From the NCBI GenBank assembly GCA_029248745.1, contig JAQWIT010000008.1:1-64000 (forward strand): a DNA stretch of 64,000 bases, read 5' to 3'. Each line of letters starts with the position of its first letter. The first letter of the stretch is position 1. A program made the position numbers and the translations under genes. The notes beneath the pieces were generated by a model that worked only from the letters and a program-made list of their open reading frames with translations, had not been told where the DNA came from and did no database searches. Positions 41,046 through 50,754 of the stretch are shown piece after piece. This DNA comes from Gammaproteobacteria bacterium. GTDB taxonomy: Bacteria; Pseudomonadota; Gammaproteobacteria; Nitrosococcales; Methylophagaceae.

Positions 41046-41857
41046 GTGCACTTACACTGACTTTAAAAGCCGTTCCAATGCAACGGATAGATTGCTCTCC
41101 TTTGACGCCTGATGCTTTGGCAGAACAATCATTAGCCGATATTGCAGCGATTGAGCTATCAGTGGGTAATATGATGCAACGCGTTGATGCTTTGTTTGAT
41201 ATCACTGATGGGGATAGTGGCCAGATTCAGATTAATAATAGCCACGCCAACCTCGACTTTGTTGGTCGGAATATGCAATCAGGGTCTATCACGACAGATG
41301 GTGATATTGGTGCTTATGCCGGTATTTTTATGGAAGGTGGTGAGTTAACCATTAATGGCGATAGTGGTATCTACACCGCTTGTGAAATGGCTGGCGGCCT
41401 GATTAACGTCGATGGTAATGGCGGCGACTTTATCGGCGGTGCGAGACCAGGCTATAAGAACGGCATGACCGGTGGAACAGTCATTATAACTGGCGATAGT
41501 GGTGATAGAACAGGTGATCATATGCGCCGTGGTTTTATCCTAATCGAGGGTAATGCGGGTGATTACTGTGGTTCACGGATGGTGTCCGGCACGATTTCAG
41601 TATTAGCTGATGTTGGTGCTCATCTTGGTTATGGCATGAAACGCGGTACGATTTTACTGACTCAGATGCCATCACGCGGTATCACAGCTAATTTCAATGA
41701 CTGTGGTTCGCACACCCTAGCGTTTTTACCGCTGATGTTTGCATCATTTAAAAAGCTCGATAGCCAGTTTGCTCAATTAGAACCTTTCTCCCGTGTGCAG
41801 CGCTATGCTGGAGATATTGGTGGGATTGGCATGGGTGAGGTGTTGGTTAAGATTTAG
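41042..41857 (+). CDS. fhcC: Formyltransferase/hydrolase complex subunit FhcC
   Basis: GXXGXXXG beta-helix repeats (GDIGAYAGIFMEGGELTINGDSGIYTACEMAGG). Confidence 0.93.
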   Translation: MSALTLTLKAVPMQRIDCSPLTPDALAEQSLADIAAIELSVGNMMQRVDALFDITDGDSGQIQINNSHANLDFVGRNMQSGSITTDGDIGAYAGIFMEGGELTINGDSGIYTACEMAGGLINVDGNGGDFIGGARPGYKNGMTGGTVIITGDSGDRTGDHMRRGFILIEGNAGDYCGSRMVSGTISVLADVGAHLGYGMKRGTILLTQMPSRGITANFNDCGSHTLAFLPLMFASFKKLDSQFAQLEPFSRVQRYAGDIGGIGMGEVLVKI

Positions 41858-41912
41858 CTTTTGTTAAGTGTGTTATGGATAGTTATATCTTGTAAAGATA
41901 TAAAGGATAAGT

Positions 41913-42191
41913 ATGTCAGAACAAAGTATGGAGGTATTTAGAGGGCTCAAAAGTGCTGAGCAAAAATTTGATTACTTTATGCTTGGAATGACGGCAGCGC
42001 TTTTTGCTTACATTGGGGAAAGATAAACACCTCAGCCTCCTTATTTGCCTCAAAATACTATAGAGCTTTCGGCGCTGTTGATTCCAGCAGTGTCATTAAT
42101 TGCAGGTTTTAAAAGTTTAGGTTTTAGCATTCAGCTCCAGCATATTAACTTCGATATATTGCATCTTGGTGAGAAGGGGGTGCTATCATAA
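41913..42191 (+). pseudogene. Small membrane protein gene interrupted by in-frame TAA
   Basis: MSEQSMEVFRGLKSAEQKFDYFMLGMTAALFAYIGER*TPQPPYLPQNTIELSALLIPAVSLIAGFKSLG...; TAA at 42024-42026; frame continues to TAA 42189-42191. Confidence 0.6.
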
Positions 42192-42436
42192 TGGCACTCT
42201 CTCAACCTGGTGAAAAGTTAAATTCTCATACAGGAGAGCGGTTTAACTCAGGTGAACCGGCATACGAGGCAGAATTAACCGGAGAGCATCTTCCAAAGTT
42301 GGATAAAAGAGTTAAAACAATACAAAACTATAATAATATTGCTTCTAAGATTAGGAACTGGAGTTTAGTCTTAGGCCTTATTCTTCTAGCTGTTTCCAAA
42401 TTTATTGGGGCTTATGTGTTTTGTATTAGTGCCTAA
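42191..42436 (+). CDS. Small single-TM protein, translationally coupled to preceding reading frame
   Basis: ATAATGG stop/start overlap; 81 aa with C-terminal TM helix. Confidence 0.5.
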   Translation: MALSQPGEKLNSHTGERFNSGEPAYEAELTGEHLPKLDKRVKTIQNYNNIASKIRNWSLVLGLILLAVSKFIGAYVFCISA

Positions 42437-42590
42437 TAACCTGAATTTGTGAGTATAAAATTAGATAAAGGCAAACAAAGAGGTAGGAACGCACTTATTC
42501 TTTTTGGATTAATAGGCATTAATCAGTTTACTAAGGGGTCAGAGCCCCTTTCCTGTTTCTCTGTTGCGAAGTATTGTGTGATCAAAGGCC

Positions 42591-42920
42591 ATGAAGAAAT
42601 TACTATTTGTTCGTAATCAAAATAAACTTCGCTCCCCAACTGCGGAAGCGATATTTAGTAATGATCCTGATTTAGTTGTCAGGTCTGCTGGCTTGAACAA
42701 TGATGCGGAGGCTCCTTTAGGAGCTGAAGATATAGAATGGGCGGAGATAATTTTTGTCATGGAACAAGCCCGGAAAAGAAAGCTCCAAAAGAGATTTAAG
42801 GCGAGCTTAAAAAGCCAAAAATTGGTTTGTTTGAGTATTCCAGATGATTATGAGTATATGCAGTCAGAATTAATCGCGTTATCTAAGAAAAAACTGCCCC
42901 AATTTTTACAGGGAATTTAG
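42591..42920 (+). CDS. Low-molecular-weight tyrosine phosphatase-like protein, active-site Cys replaced
   Basis: MKKLLFVRNQNKLRSPTAEAIF; the family normally has C before SxNxxRSPTAE. Confidence 0.65.
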   Translation: MKKLLFVRNQNKLRSPTAEAIFSNDPDLVVRSAGLNNDAEAPLGAEDIEWAEIIFVMEQARKRKLQKRFKASLKSQKLVCLSIPDDYEYMQSELIALSKKKLPQFLQGI

Positions 42921-42957
42921 GGGCTGGCGCCCTTTTATAGTTTGAAAATGAGATATC

Positions 42958-43332
42958 GTGATAAAAGTTTATATCAGTATTGATGTTGCAGACTTAAAAC
43001 AAGCTGAGACTTTTTATATCGGAGCATTGGGATGTATAAAGCTTAGAGATCAAGGCGCTGATATGGTGGTGTTATCGACAGAGAATTGCGAACTCTATTT
43101 ACAGGAAAAAGCAGCAGGAAAAAACCCTTTCAAGACAAGCGTAACACCCCGTAACTATGATCGACATTGAACGCCTGTTCATTTGGGTTTTTTGACTGAG
43201 AATGTTGATGAAGCAGTTAAGAAAATACTCGAATTAGGCGGGCCACATGAAGTCGGCGAAAGTGGCGACTGGGGGTCGGTTGCTTATTGTGCTGACCCTT
43301 TTGGCAAAGGCTTATGTGTTACTAATGAATAG
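42958..43332 (+). pseudogene. VOC/glyoxalase family protein interrupted by in-frame TGA
   Basis: MIKVYISIDVADLKQAETFYIGALGC...NYDRH*TPVHLGFLTENVDEAVKKIL...; TGA at 43168-43170 where Trp is expected. Confidence 0.75.
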
Positions 43333-43362
43333 TGAGGCATTGCGTGTTGTCGAAATAGAGAT

Positions 43363-43737
43363 ATGAACGCTGAATTTACCTTTTTACTAGCAGCCGACGC
43401 TATGTTGGTCTTACATGTATTGGTCATTCTACTTGTTATCTTTGGTTGGTCTTTACGATAATAGGTCAATTGTTATCTTGGTCTTGGGTGCGTAGCCCGT
43501 GGTTTCGACTGATTCACCTTATTACGATTGCTGTTGTGGCTTTTCAGTCATAGATAGGGACAGTGTGCCCGCTAACAACCTGATGGTGAGACCTATGCCG
43601 GTTCATTTATTGCGCATTGGGTGGAACAGCTCATTTCTTATAACGCACCGAGCTGGCTGTTTATTTTGTGTTACACCGCATTTGGCTTGTTAGTATTGAT
43701 TAGTTGGTTTCGGGTTCGTCCGAATTCATTTAAATAG
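43363..43737 (+). pseudogene. DUF2784-like membrane protein pseudogene
   Basis: MNAEFTFLLAADAMLVLHVLVILLVIFGWSLR* then, in another frame, TYAGSFIAHWVEQLISYNAPSWLFILCYTAFGLLVLISWFRVRPNSFK*. Confidence 0.6.
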
Positions 43738-43752
43738 GATTAAGAGAGTTAA

Positions 43753-44226
43753 GTGAAAAAAGTCAGCTTATTTGTCGATGTACAAAACATTTATTACACG
43801 TCAAGAAGCGTTTATAAGCGAAGTTTTGATTACAATAAATTCTGGGCGAAAGCGACGGAAGATAGAGTCGTGGTCAATGCCTTTGCTTATGCGGTTGATC
43901 GCGGTGATGAAAAGCAGAAGCAATTCCAAAATATACTCAGGGCGATTGGTTTTGAAGTGAAGTTAAAACCGTATATTCAACGTGCTGATGGCTCTAGTAA
44001 AGGGGATTGGGACGTTGGTATTGCCGTCGATATGATGGAGTGTGCACGTGACTCGGACATTATCGTATTGGCATCTGGCGATGGCGATTTCGATATTTTG
44101 GTGAACAAGCTGTGTGCTGATTATGAAGCTGAAGTCGAAGTGTATGGTGTGGAAAAGTTAACAGCAGCCAGCCTTATCAATGCAGCTTCAAGGTATTACC
44201 CGATAGAAAGTGGGTTGCTTTTATAG
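43753..44226 (+). CDS. NYN domain (LabA/DUF88-like) protein
   Basis: VSLFVDVQNIYYTSR; DWDVGIAVDMME; DIIVLASGDGDFDILV. Confidence 0.88.
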   Translation: MKKVSLFVDVQNIYYTSRSVYKRSFDYNKFWAKATEDRVVVNAFAYAVDRGDEKQKQFQNILRAIGFEVKLKPYIQRADGSSKGDWDVGIAVDMMECARDSDIIVLASGDGDFDILVNKLCADYEAEVEVYGVEKLTAASLINAASRYYPIESGLLL

Positions 44227-44355
44227 TGTAGAGCTAACAAAGAGATTAACTATTGATGTGACTAATCAAAGAAAGTAAGAATCGGATAAGCTTATAAGTG
44301 ATAGTTAAAAATAACGTATTATGGATGTTAACTAATTTAAAGTAAGGTTTGAATG

Positions 44356-45366
44356 ATGTCTGATATTGGTAAGTCTATTATTCAATTTATGGTTGAAGAA
44401 CAACGCAATCACCCGGCTTCAACGGGGTCTTTTACGGGCTTAATGACCGATATTGCTAGTGCCTGTAAGAAAATTTCTCATCTGGTTAACCGCAGCGGCA
44501 TCATTGGCATTGGTGGTGCTGCCGAGACCGAAAATGTTCAGGGTGAAGTGCAAAAGAAGCTCGATATAATTACCCATGATGTGATGGTGGATCATTTGAA
44601 TTGGACCGGTCATTTGTCGGCAATGGCATCAGAAGAGATCGAGGAGTTGGTGCAAATTCCGGATGGTTTACCAAAAGGCCGGTATTTGATTGCTTTTGAT
44701 CCTTTAGATGGATCTTCAAATATTGATGTGAATATTTCAGTTGGAACGATCTTTTCTATTTTACGTTGTCCGCCAGATGTGACAGAGCCAACGGTTGAAG
44801 ACTTCATGCAGCCAGGTACTGAGCAAGTGTGTGCTGGTTTTTGTGTCTATGGTCCGACGACGATGATGATTATGACGACGGGTAATGGCGTGAATGGTTT
44901 TACCTTAGATCGTGATGTCGGTGAATTTATCCTGACGCATCCTAAAATGACGATTCCGGAAGAAACGGCTGAGTTTGCGATTAATATGTCGAATCAACGC
45001 TTTTGGGAGCCACCTGTACAACGCTATATTGATGAGTGTATGAGTGGTGTTGATGGTGGTAGAGAGAAAAATTTTAATATGCGTTGGGTAGCATCGATGG
45101 TGGCCGAAGTTTATCGGGTACTGATACGTGGCGGTATTTTCTTATATCCCTTGGATACTAAATCAGGCACTAAAGGCGGTAAATTAAGGCTGCTTTATGA
45201 GGCGAGCCCAATGAGCTTTATTGTCGAACAGGCGGGCGGATTGAGTTCAACAGGTCGTGAGCGCATTATGGAGATTAAGCCGAATGACGTGCATCAACGG
45301 GTGCCGGTTATTCTAGGCTCGAAGAATGAAGTGGAGCGTTTGGGGTTCTATTACGAAGATGAGTAA
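44356..45366 (+). CDS. fbp: Fructose-1,6-bisphosphatase class I
   Basis: LIAFDPLDGSSNIDVNISVGTIFSI; GGIFLYP; PMSFIVEQAGG. Confidence 0.95.
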   Translation: MSDIGKSIIQFMVEEQRNHPASTGSFTGLMTDIASACKKISHLVNRSGIIGIGGAAETENVQGEVQKKLDIITHDVMVDHLNWTGHLSAMASEEIEELVQIPDGLPKGRYLIAFDPLDGSSNIDVNISVGTIFSILRCPPDVTEPTVEDFMQPGTEQVCAGFCVYGPTTMMIMTTGNGVNGFTLDRDVGEFILTHPKMTIPEETAEFAINMSNQRFWEPPVQRYIDECMSGVDGGREKNFNMRWVASMVAEVYRVLIRGGIFLYPLDTKSGTKGGKLRLLYEASPMSFIVEQAGGLSSTGRERIMEIKPNDVHQRVPVILGSKNEVERLGFYYEDE

Positions 45367-45678
45367 ATAAGGACTCTAATATCGTGAGCTTTGTGGATGG
45401 TTTCAGAGGTTTTCGATGAAAAAATTAAAGAATGAAAAGGAATGGCTAAAAAAGCTACTTTAGCTGGCGTTAAATATGGTGAAGAACGAGGTGTTGTCGA
45501 GTTCGAGGCGACCGATTCGGCAAAGGAAAAGTCGAATATATTTATCGTTTACTTGTTCATGACAAAGTAATAAAGGGGCTAGCAGAAGATCAGGTAACAT
45601 TAAAATCAATGCAGCATAAATTGGCTGTTAGGGCCTCGAAGTTATAGAGGCAATTAATTTAAAGAGGCGGAGCTATTA

Positions 45679-45965
45679 ATGAAAATGTCGCTGGCACAAT
45701 TTCATGAAAAATATTTGCTGGCAAAACCGCCCCGAAGCCTATTTTTTATCTTTTTATTGACGGCTATTTCAGCTTGGTATGTTCAAGATTTTAAGCTTGC
45801 GCAGATCTTGACGTTGGGTGTGGTTTTTTGGCGATATTTTTAATGTTTACCTTATTTTTTCGTACTTTGATATTGGCTTTGATTGCTATCGTACCTAATT
45901 TGGTTGTAGGTGTATCGGTATTAGGTTTGATGGGAGGAGTAGGTATTTCATTTACTGATAAATAG
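45679..45965 (+). pseudogene. RND-superfamily exporter remnant with internal deletion
   Basis: N-terminal piece MKMSLAQFHEKYLLAKPPRSLFFIFLLTAISAWYVQDFKL joined to LTLGVVF / FLAIFLMFTLFFRTLILALIAIVPNLVVGVSVLGLMGGVGISFTDK* in a shifted frame. Confidence 0.65.
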
Positions 45966-46001
45966 ATAAAGTCATTTCTTATTTATGGCTCTAACAATAC
46001 T

Positions 46002-47117
46002 TTAACTGGTTATTTGTTTTATGGCATGGATGGCAGAAGCTAAAGCGCCTTCTAAATACCCACCGGCATTTGAGGTCGATTCTGTTCCGGCAATGATGAG
46101 CTTATTGTCCCATAATGTATTGTTTGATAAAGGCAAGCCGTACATGGGATGATTATTTGCACCGATTTGATCTTGCTCAGTCGCAGTTAGAGGTTCTTGC
46201 GACCAATCGACTAAAAAGGCGTCGACAGGGTTTGCTGCTTCTGGCCCGAATAGCTCAGAGAGTTGTTTAAGCGTCACTTCGATGAGTAAATCTCGACCAG
46301 CTGTTTTTCTCGCTGATGCATTCACGCCAACGAAACCAAATAATGCGGCTTTGCCCTCTATCGCTGAAGCATCGTGCACCTCTACTAAAGGCCCTGTTTG
46401 GCTACTCGCAGAACCAGATAGGCCTTGTTGGCGCCAGAAAGGGGTTTCATAAACAGCCACGAATTTGGCATGTGCAGCCATCCAAGTCATGGTGTTATGG
46501 CAATGGTTCAACAGATTTTTAGGTAATGCTGGTGAAAATTCAATATTGTTAGCAAGAAGACGAAGTGGCAAAGCGAAAATAACTTGTTGTGCTGTGATAT
46601 TCGTTTCACCATTCGTAGTGGAAAAAGACAGTGAAAGGGTGTCATCTACTTGCTGTGATATCTCGGTGAGTTGATGATTCAGTTGAATTGATTCTGCTGG
46701 CAGTTTATCAGTAAGCGCTTCAATTAGGCTGAGCATGCCGCCAGCGAGGCGCATTGAGATTGGGCTGGTGGTCATGCCAAGTTCGTGGCGTTGTGGTGGG
46801 TGGCCCCGACCACGATCGAAAAGATGGGCGCCGGTTTGGTATTGCTGAAAAGCCGTTAAACCGAGTTCCTCAACTAGATTTGTCATGAGTGGGTGCATAT
46901 CTGGCCAAAACCAAGAAGGCCCCAAGTCATAGCGCTCGACGTTAGTGTCTACATTGTTTGAAGGTTGTGATGATGGAAGTGAAACGATGCGCCCACCGAG
47001 GCGATCACGGGCCTCGTAAACGGTTGCCTTAATGCCTTGTTGTTGATATAAATAGGCAGTGTAAAGCCCGCTTAAGCCACCGCCGATAATGGCGATAGGG
47101 AGATTGTGTGTTGTCAT
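46002..47117 (-). CDS. FAD-dependent flavin amine oxidase family protein
   Basis: PIAIIGGGLSGLYTAYLYQQQGIKATVYEARDRLGGRI; C-terminal GTESTSNAGGYLEGALASA. Confidence 0.9.
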   Translation of the reverse strand: MTTHNLPIAIIGGGLSGLYTAYLYQQQGIKATVYEARDRLGGRIVSLPSSQPSNNVDTNVERYDLGPSWFWPDMHPLMTNLVEELGLTAFQQYQTGAHLFDRGRGHPPQRHELGMTTSPISMRLAGGMLSLIEALTDKLPAESIQLNHQLTEISQQVDDTLSLSFSTTNGETNITAQQVIFALPLRLLANNIEFSPALPKNLLNHCHNTMTWMAAHAKFVAVYETPFWRQQGLSGSASSQTGPLVEVHDASAIEGKAALFGFVGVNASARKTAGRDLLIEVTLKQLSELFGPEAANPVDAFLVDWSQEPLTATEQDQIGANNHPMYGLPLSNNTLWDNKLIIAGTESTSNAGGYLEGALASAIHAIKQITS

Positions 47118-47126
47118 GATAATGTC

Positions 47127-47786
47127 TTAAAAAAATTCGGAGTGTGGTCTAATATCGAGTTCGTGTGTCCAGGTTGAAGGGGCTTGATGAACGAGATCCC
47201 AATAGCATTGAGCAAGATCTTCGGGTTGCAAGCAATTTTCTTGTTTGATGATAGGGAAACGTGTTCGACTCAATTCGGACCAGATAATGCCATCAAGAAT
47301 AGGGTGAACAATATGAATACCTTGAGGTTGGAACTCTCTTGCTAATGATTGAGCAAGACCTCGTAACGCGAACTTAGCAGAACTAAATGGGCCAAAGCCT
47401 TTGCTACCACGTGTGCTTGCGGTTGCTCCGGTCAGAATTAATGTTCCACTGCCTTGGGTCAGCATAATCGGTAAAACGCTTTGACTAACATTTATGGCTG
47501 TCAGGACACTACTACGCCAAGCTTGTTGGAAGTCACTGATGCTAAGGTCGAGGAAAGGGCCTCTAATGAGTTCAGCGACATTGTGAATAACGACAGCCGG
47601 TTGGCCTTTATCTTGGATGGCGGCTTCGATAGCGGTTTGGGTTTGTTGGGGGTCCGTTAAATCAGCATGGAAGTCGCCTTGGTTTCTTGCGATGCCGGTG
47701 ACTTGGTAGCCCTGCTGCTCAAAATGTTTTTCGAGGGCTTGGCCTAAGCCTGCTGCATAGCCGGTAATAATAAGGTGAGGTGTCAT
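47127..47786 (-). CDS. Short-chain dehydrogenase/reductase
   Basis: ITGYAAGLGQALEKHFEQQGYQVTGIAR; SSAKFALRGLAQSLARE (note SSAKF in place of the usual YSASK). Confidence 0.8.
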   Translation of the reverse strand: MTPHLIITGYAAGLGQALEKHFEQQGYQVTGIARNQGDFHADLTDPQQTQTAIEAAIQDKGQPAVVIHNVAELIRGPFLDLSISDFQQAWRSSVLTAINVSQSVLPIMLTQGSGTLILTGATASTRGSKGFGPFSSAKFALRGLAQSLAREFQPQGIHIVHPILDGIIWSELSRTRFPIIKQENCLQPEDLAQCYWDLVHQAPSTWTHELDIRPHSEFF

Positions 47787-47795
47787 GATGATCCT

Positions 47796-48326
47796 TTAAA
47801 AACTGGCATCAGGTATTGAGAGCGTCAGCTGTTTGCCTTGTTGTGACATTTTTAAATGTCTTAGAAATGACATACCTAATAGAATCTCGTCAAATTGCAT
47901 ACCAGTGCTAATACTGGCTGGCACATTGGTTAAGGTAAGAGGGCCAAGTGAGGCAGTGTCGAGCCGGGTCATGTATGAGGTACTAGTGCCATTGGCTGTA
48001 ATAGTTTGTTGAGCAGGTCCTTTTTCTAGCTTAAGTTGCTTAGCAATATGCTCTGGAATAGCAACATTGGTTGCACCGGTATCGAGTAAAAACTGAACAG
48101 GTTGGCCATTAATTTTACCGGTGGCTACATAATGGCCTTGTCGGTTTTGTTTGAGTACGACTTGGGGTAAGCCACCCTCAGATACGTTTACTGTGACGGT
48201 CCGATTAGGATTATTAATGCCTTCTAACAGATCATCGAAAAAGAAGCTGGCGCCGGCTAATAATGCAATCCAGATCAGTGCGATGGTGAAGGTGTTGAAG
48301 GTCGGTGGGTTTGCGGGTTCACTCAT
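47796..48326 (-). CDS. Membrane-anchored retropepsin-like aspartic protease (TIGR02281-like)
   Basis: TM anchor; GQPVQFLLDTGATNVAIPEHIAKQL; EILLGMSFLRHLKM. Confidence 0.85.
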   Translation of the reverse strand: MSEPANPPTFNTFTIALIWIALLAGASFFFDDLLEGINNPNRTVTVNVSEGGLPQVVLKQNRQGHYVATGKINGQPVQFLLDTGATNVAIPEHIAKQLKLEKGPAQQTITANGTSTSYMTRLDTASLGPLTLTNVPASISTGMQFDEILLGMSFLRHLKMSQQGKQLTLSIPDASF

Positions 48327-48488
48327 GGTGATTAAGACTTTAAAAAAGCGGTTTGGTTGCGCGTCATCGTGCCGTGTTTTGTTAGCTAATGCAATGTTTT
48401 GCTCGCTGTTGTAGCGAAAAGGGAGGTTGTGCGTCTTTATTTTGGAAAAGAAATGTATCTAAATGGGCCTAGATATCGTATGAAGATG

Positions 48489-48942
48489 ATGAAGCGTGAA
48501 AATAACAATGAAAACTGGGTTTAGGTGAAACAATTGGCTGAACAAGATAATCGTTGGGAAAAGGATGAACAACGATGGTCGGAGTTGATTGCGGCAAGCC
48601 ATTCTGGTGATATAGCATCTTATGCTCAGTTGTTGAATGAGCTAACAGAGGCATTAACGGCTTATTTGTAGGCTCAGTTTGGACAGTTTGATTTGGTAGA
48701 AGATTGTGTTCAGGAGTGCTTGATTGCGATACATAAGGCACGACACACGTATGACCCAGAACGCCCTTTCAGGTCCTAGTTATTTACAATTGCCCGACAC
48801 AGGACGGTTGATGTGTTGAGGCAATTAAACCGGTATGACCAAATCAAGACGACCATGGTGGGAGTGGATGTTGGGGGAACGAGTGCAGAGAGTTTTAACC
48901 GGCAGTTAGATGGTGTGAAGCTCATGGTACATTTATCATAAA
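48489..48942 (+). pseudogene. ECF-type sigma-70 factor remnant with three in-frame TAG codons
   Basis: ...LTAYL*AQFGQFDLVEDCVQECLIAIHKARHTYDPERPFRS*LFTIARHRTVDVLRQLNRYDQ...; TAG at 48522, 48669, 48777 in one frame. Confidence 0.75.
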
Positions 48943-48945
48943 CCA

Positions 48946-49230
48946 ATGGGTGATCAGGGCATTGATGAAAATGGAACAGTAGAATTGGTAGGTGCTGCCG
49001 GTTCTACAACCCCTGATAGTTTCGATGCGTTCAATGCCTTTATTTTATTTGCTGGTGCAGGTGATTTAACGGATGAGGAATTATTAGCACTTAATTTCAC
49101 TGACTATGACAGTATTGGTTCCTTCACGTTAATAAACGTGTCAGAGGTGCCTATACCTGCGGTGGCTTTCTTATTTGGCCCTGCTTTATTAGGTTTCTTG
49201 GGTTCACACCGTAAAGCTAAAACTGCCTAA
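48946..49230 (+). CDS. Short protein ending in a PEP-CTERM-type sorting signal (probable truncated remnant)
   Basis: C-terminus VSEVPIPAVAFLFGPALLGFLGSHRKAKTA; no signal peptide. Confidence 0.6.
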   Translation: MGDQGIDENGTVELVGAAGSTTPDSFDAFNAFILFAGAGDLTDEELLALNFTDYDSIGSFTLINVSEVPIPAVAFLFGPALLGFLGSHRKAKTA

Positions 49231-49307
49231 ATAAATTTAAAATCATTGCTTCTAAGTGGAGTATTCAGGGATGGGTACCCCTCTAGTTTTTGTGCTTTAG
49301 CAACGAA

Positions 49308-50609
49308 TTAATGTGTTGTATTCGGGTTTTTCGGTTTTCTGTGTCTACGGGAACGACTTGGCCGTTTATTGGGGGCGGATGCGTCTCTCCCTTGGTTTCT
49401 TGAGCGATTGTCGGCCGTCTTGGGTTTCCGTTTTTGATGTTTGTGAGGTTTGTCTAAACTGGAAGGGGGAAGCCCATGTGTAGGTTCAAAACCTTCAATC
49501 ACCCTGCGTTCAATGAGTTCACCCGTTAAATGTTCGATATCTGATAGATAGGGGAACTCATCAGCACACACTAAAGAGATTGCGTGGCCGGTGGCACTGG
49601 CCCTGCCTGTACGTCCAATACGGTGTACATAGTCTTCAGGAATATTCGGCAAATCGAAATTGATGACATAAGGCAATTGATCGATATCAATGCCTCGCGC
49701 AGCAATATCTGTTGCGACCAGCACTTGGATTGTGTTGTCTTTAAAGTTTGCTAATGCTTTTGTACGCGCGCCTTGGCTTTTATTACCATGAATAGCAGCG
49801 GCTCTTAAGCCTGTCGCTTCAAGCTGTCTGACTAATTTGTTGGCGCCGTGTTTGGTGCGAGAGAAGACGAGGACTTGGTGCCATTGGTTATCGTTGATTA
49901 GGTGGCAGAGTAGCGGTGACTTTTGTTTTTTATCAACAGGGCAAATCCATTGTTCGACAGATTTAACAGTGGTGTTTCTCGGGCTAACAGAGATTTCAAC
50001 GGGATTATTGACTAAGCCTTTTGCAAGATCGCGAATTTCGTTAGAAAAGGTCGCTGAGAAAAGCAGGTTTTGACGTTTTTTTGGCAATAATTTCAGAATT
50101 TTCTTTATATCGATAATGAAGCCCATATCCAGCATGCGATCGGCTTCATCTAAGACGAGTATTTCTAGCTGGCTGAATTTCACGGCATTTTGGTTGTAGA
50201 GGTCGAGCAGCCGGCCAGGTGTGGCGACGAGAATATCGACACCCCGCCGTAACTTCATCATTTGAGGGTTGATTTTGACACCGCCAAAGACGACAGCTGA
50301 TTTTAAGGGTAAAAACTGGCCATAGTTGGTGACACTGTCATGCACTTGGGCAGCTAATTCACGTGTGGGTGTTAAGACGAGGGCTCTTGCCTGATTTGCC
50401 GGGGCCTGTTGACCTTGCGATAGGCGAGCGAGAAGGGGTAAGGTGAAGCCTGCGGTTTTACCGGTGCCCGTTTGTGCCGCTGCCATAACATCTTGGCCTC
50501 TTAGGATTGCAGGTATAGCCTGTTCCTGAATGGGTGTGGGTGTGTCGTAGCCTTGTTGTGTGACGGCTTTGAGGAGTGCCTCTGGCAAGCCGAGATCGGT
50601 AAAATGCAT
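49308..50609 (-). CDS. rhlE: DEAD-box RNA helicase, RhlE-like
   Basis: [41 protein letters not shown]; basic C-terminal tail. Confidence 0.92.
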   Translation of the reverse strand: MHFTDLGLPEALLKAVTQQGYDTPTPIQEQAIPAILRGQDVMAAAQTGTGKTAGFTLPLLARLSQGQQAPANQARALVLTPTRELAAQVHDSVTNYGQFLPLKSAVVFGGVKINPQMMKLRRGVDILVATPGRLLDLYNQNAVKFSQLEILVLDEADRMLDMGFIIDIKKILKLLPKKRQNLLFSATFSNEIRDLAKGLVNNPVEISVSPRNTTVKSVEQWICPVDKKQKSPLLCHLINDNQWHQVLVFSRTKHGANKLVRQLEATGLRAAAIHGNKSQGARTKALANFKDNTIQVLVATDIAARGIDIDQLPYVINFDLPNIPEDYVHRIGRTGRASATGHAISLVCADEFPYLSDIEHLTGELIERRVIEGFEPTHGLPPSSLDKPHKHQKRKPKTADNRSRNQGRDASAPNKRPSRSRRHRKPKNPNTTH

Positions 50610-50754
50610 AAGGGTTTGGTGCTCAGGTGTTTTGAAAGGTTAGTAAGCTTACAGCTTATCTGCTGTGGGGGCTATTAAATTATTGATGTTTCAGCTCTTT
50701 TTCCTTTGAAGTTGGGTATAATTATTTCCTTTTATCGAGTGGAATAAGAAAATT

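Noticed and set aside
48469-48741. 90-aa minus-strand ORF
   Set aside because: Antisense to the sigma-factor remnant; composition not protein-like.
48522-48779. Pyrrolysine-type amber recoding in the sigma-factor frame
   Set aside because: One TAG falls at a likely Trp site and neighbouring genes are also decayed; nonsense mutation is the simpler explanation.
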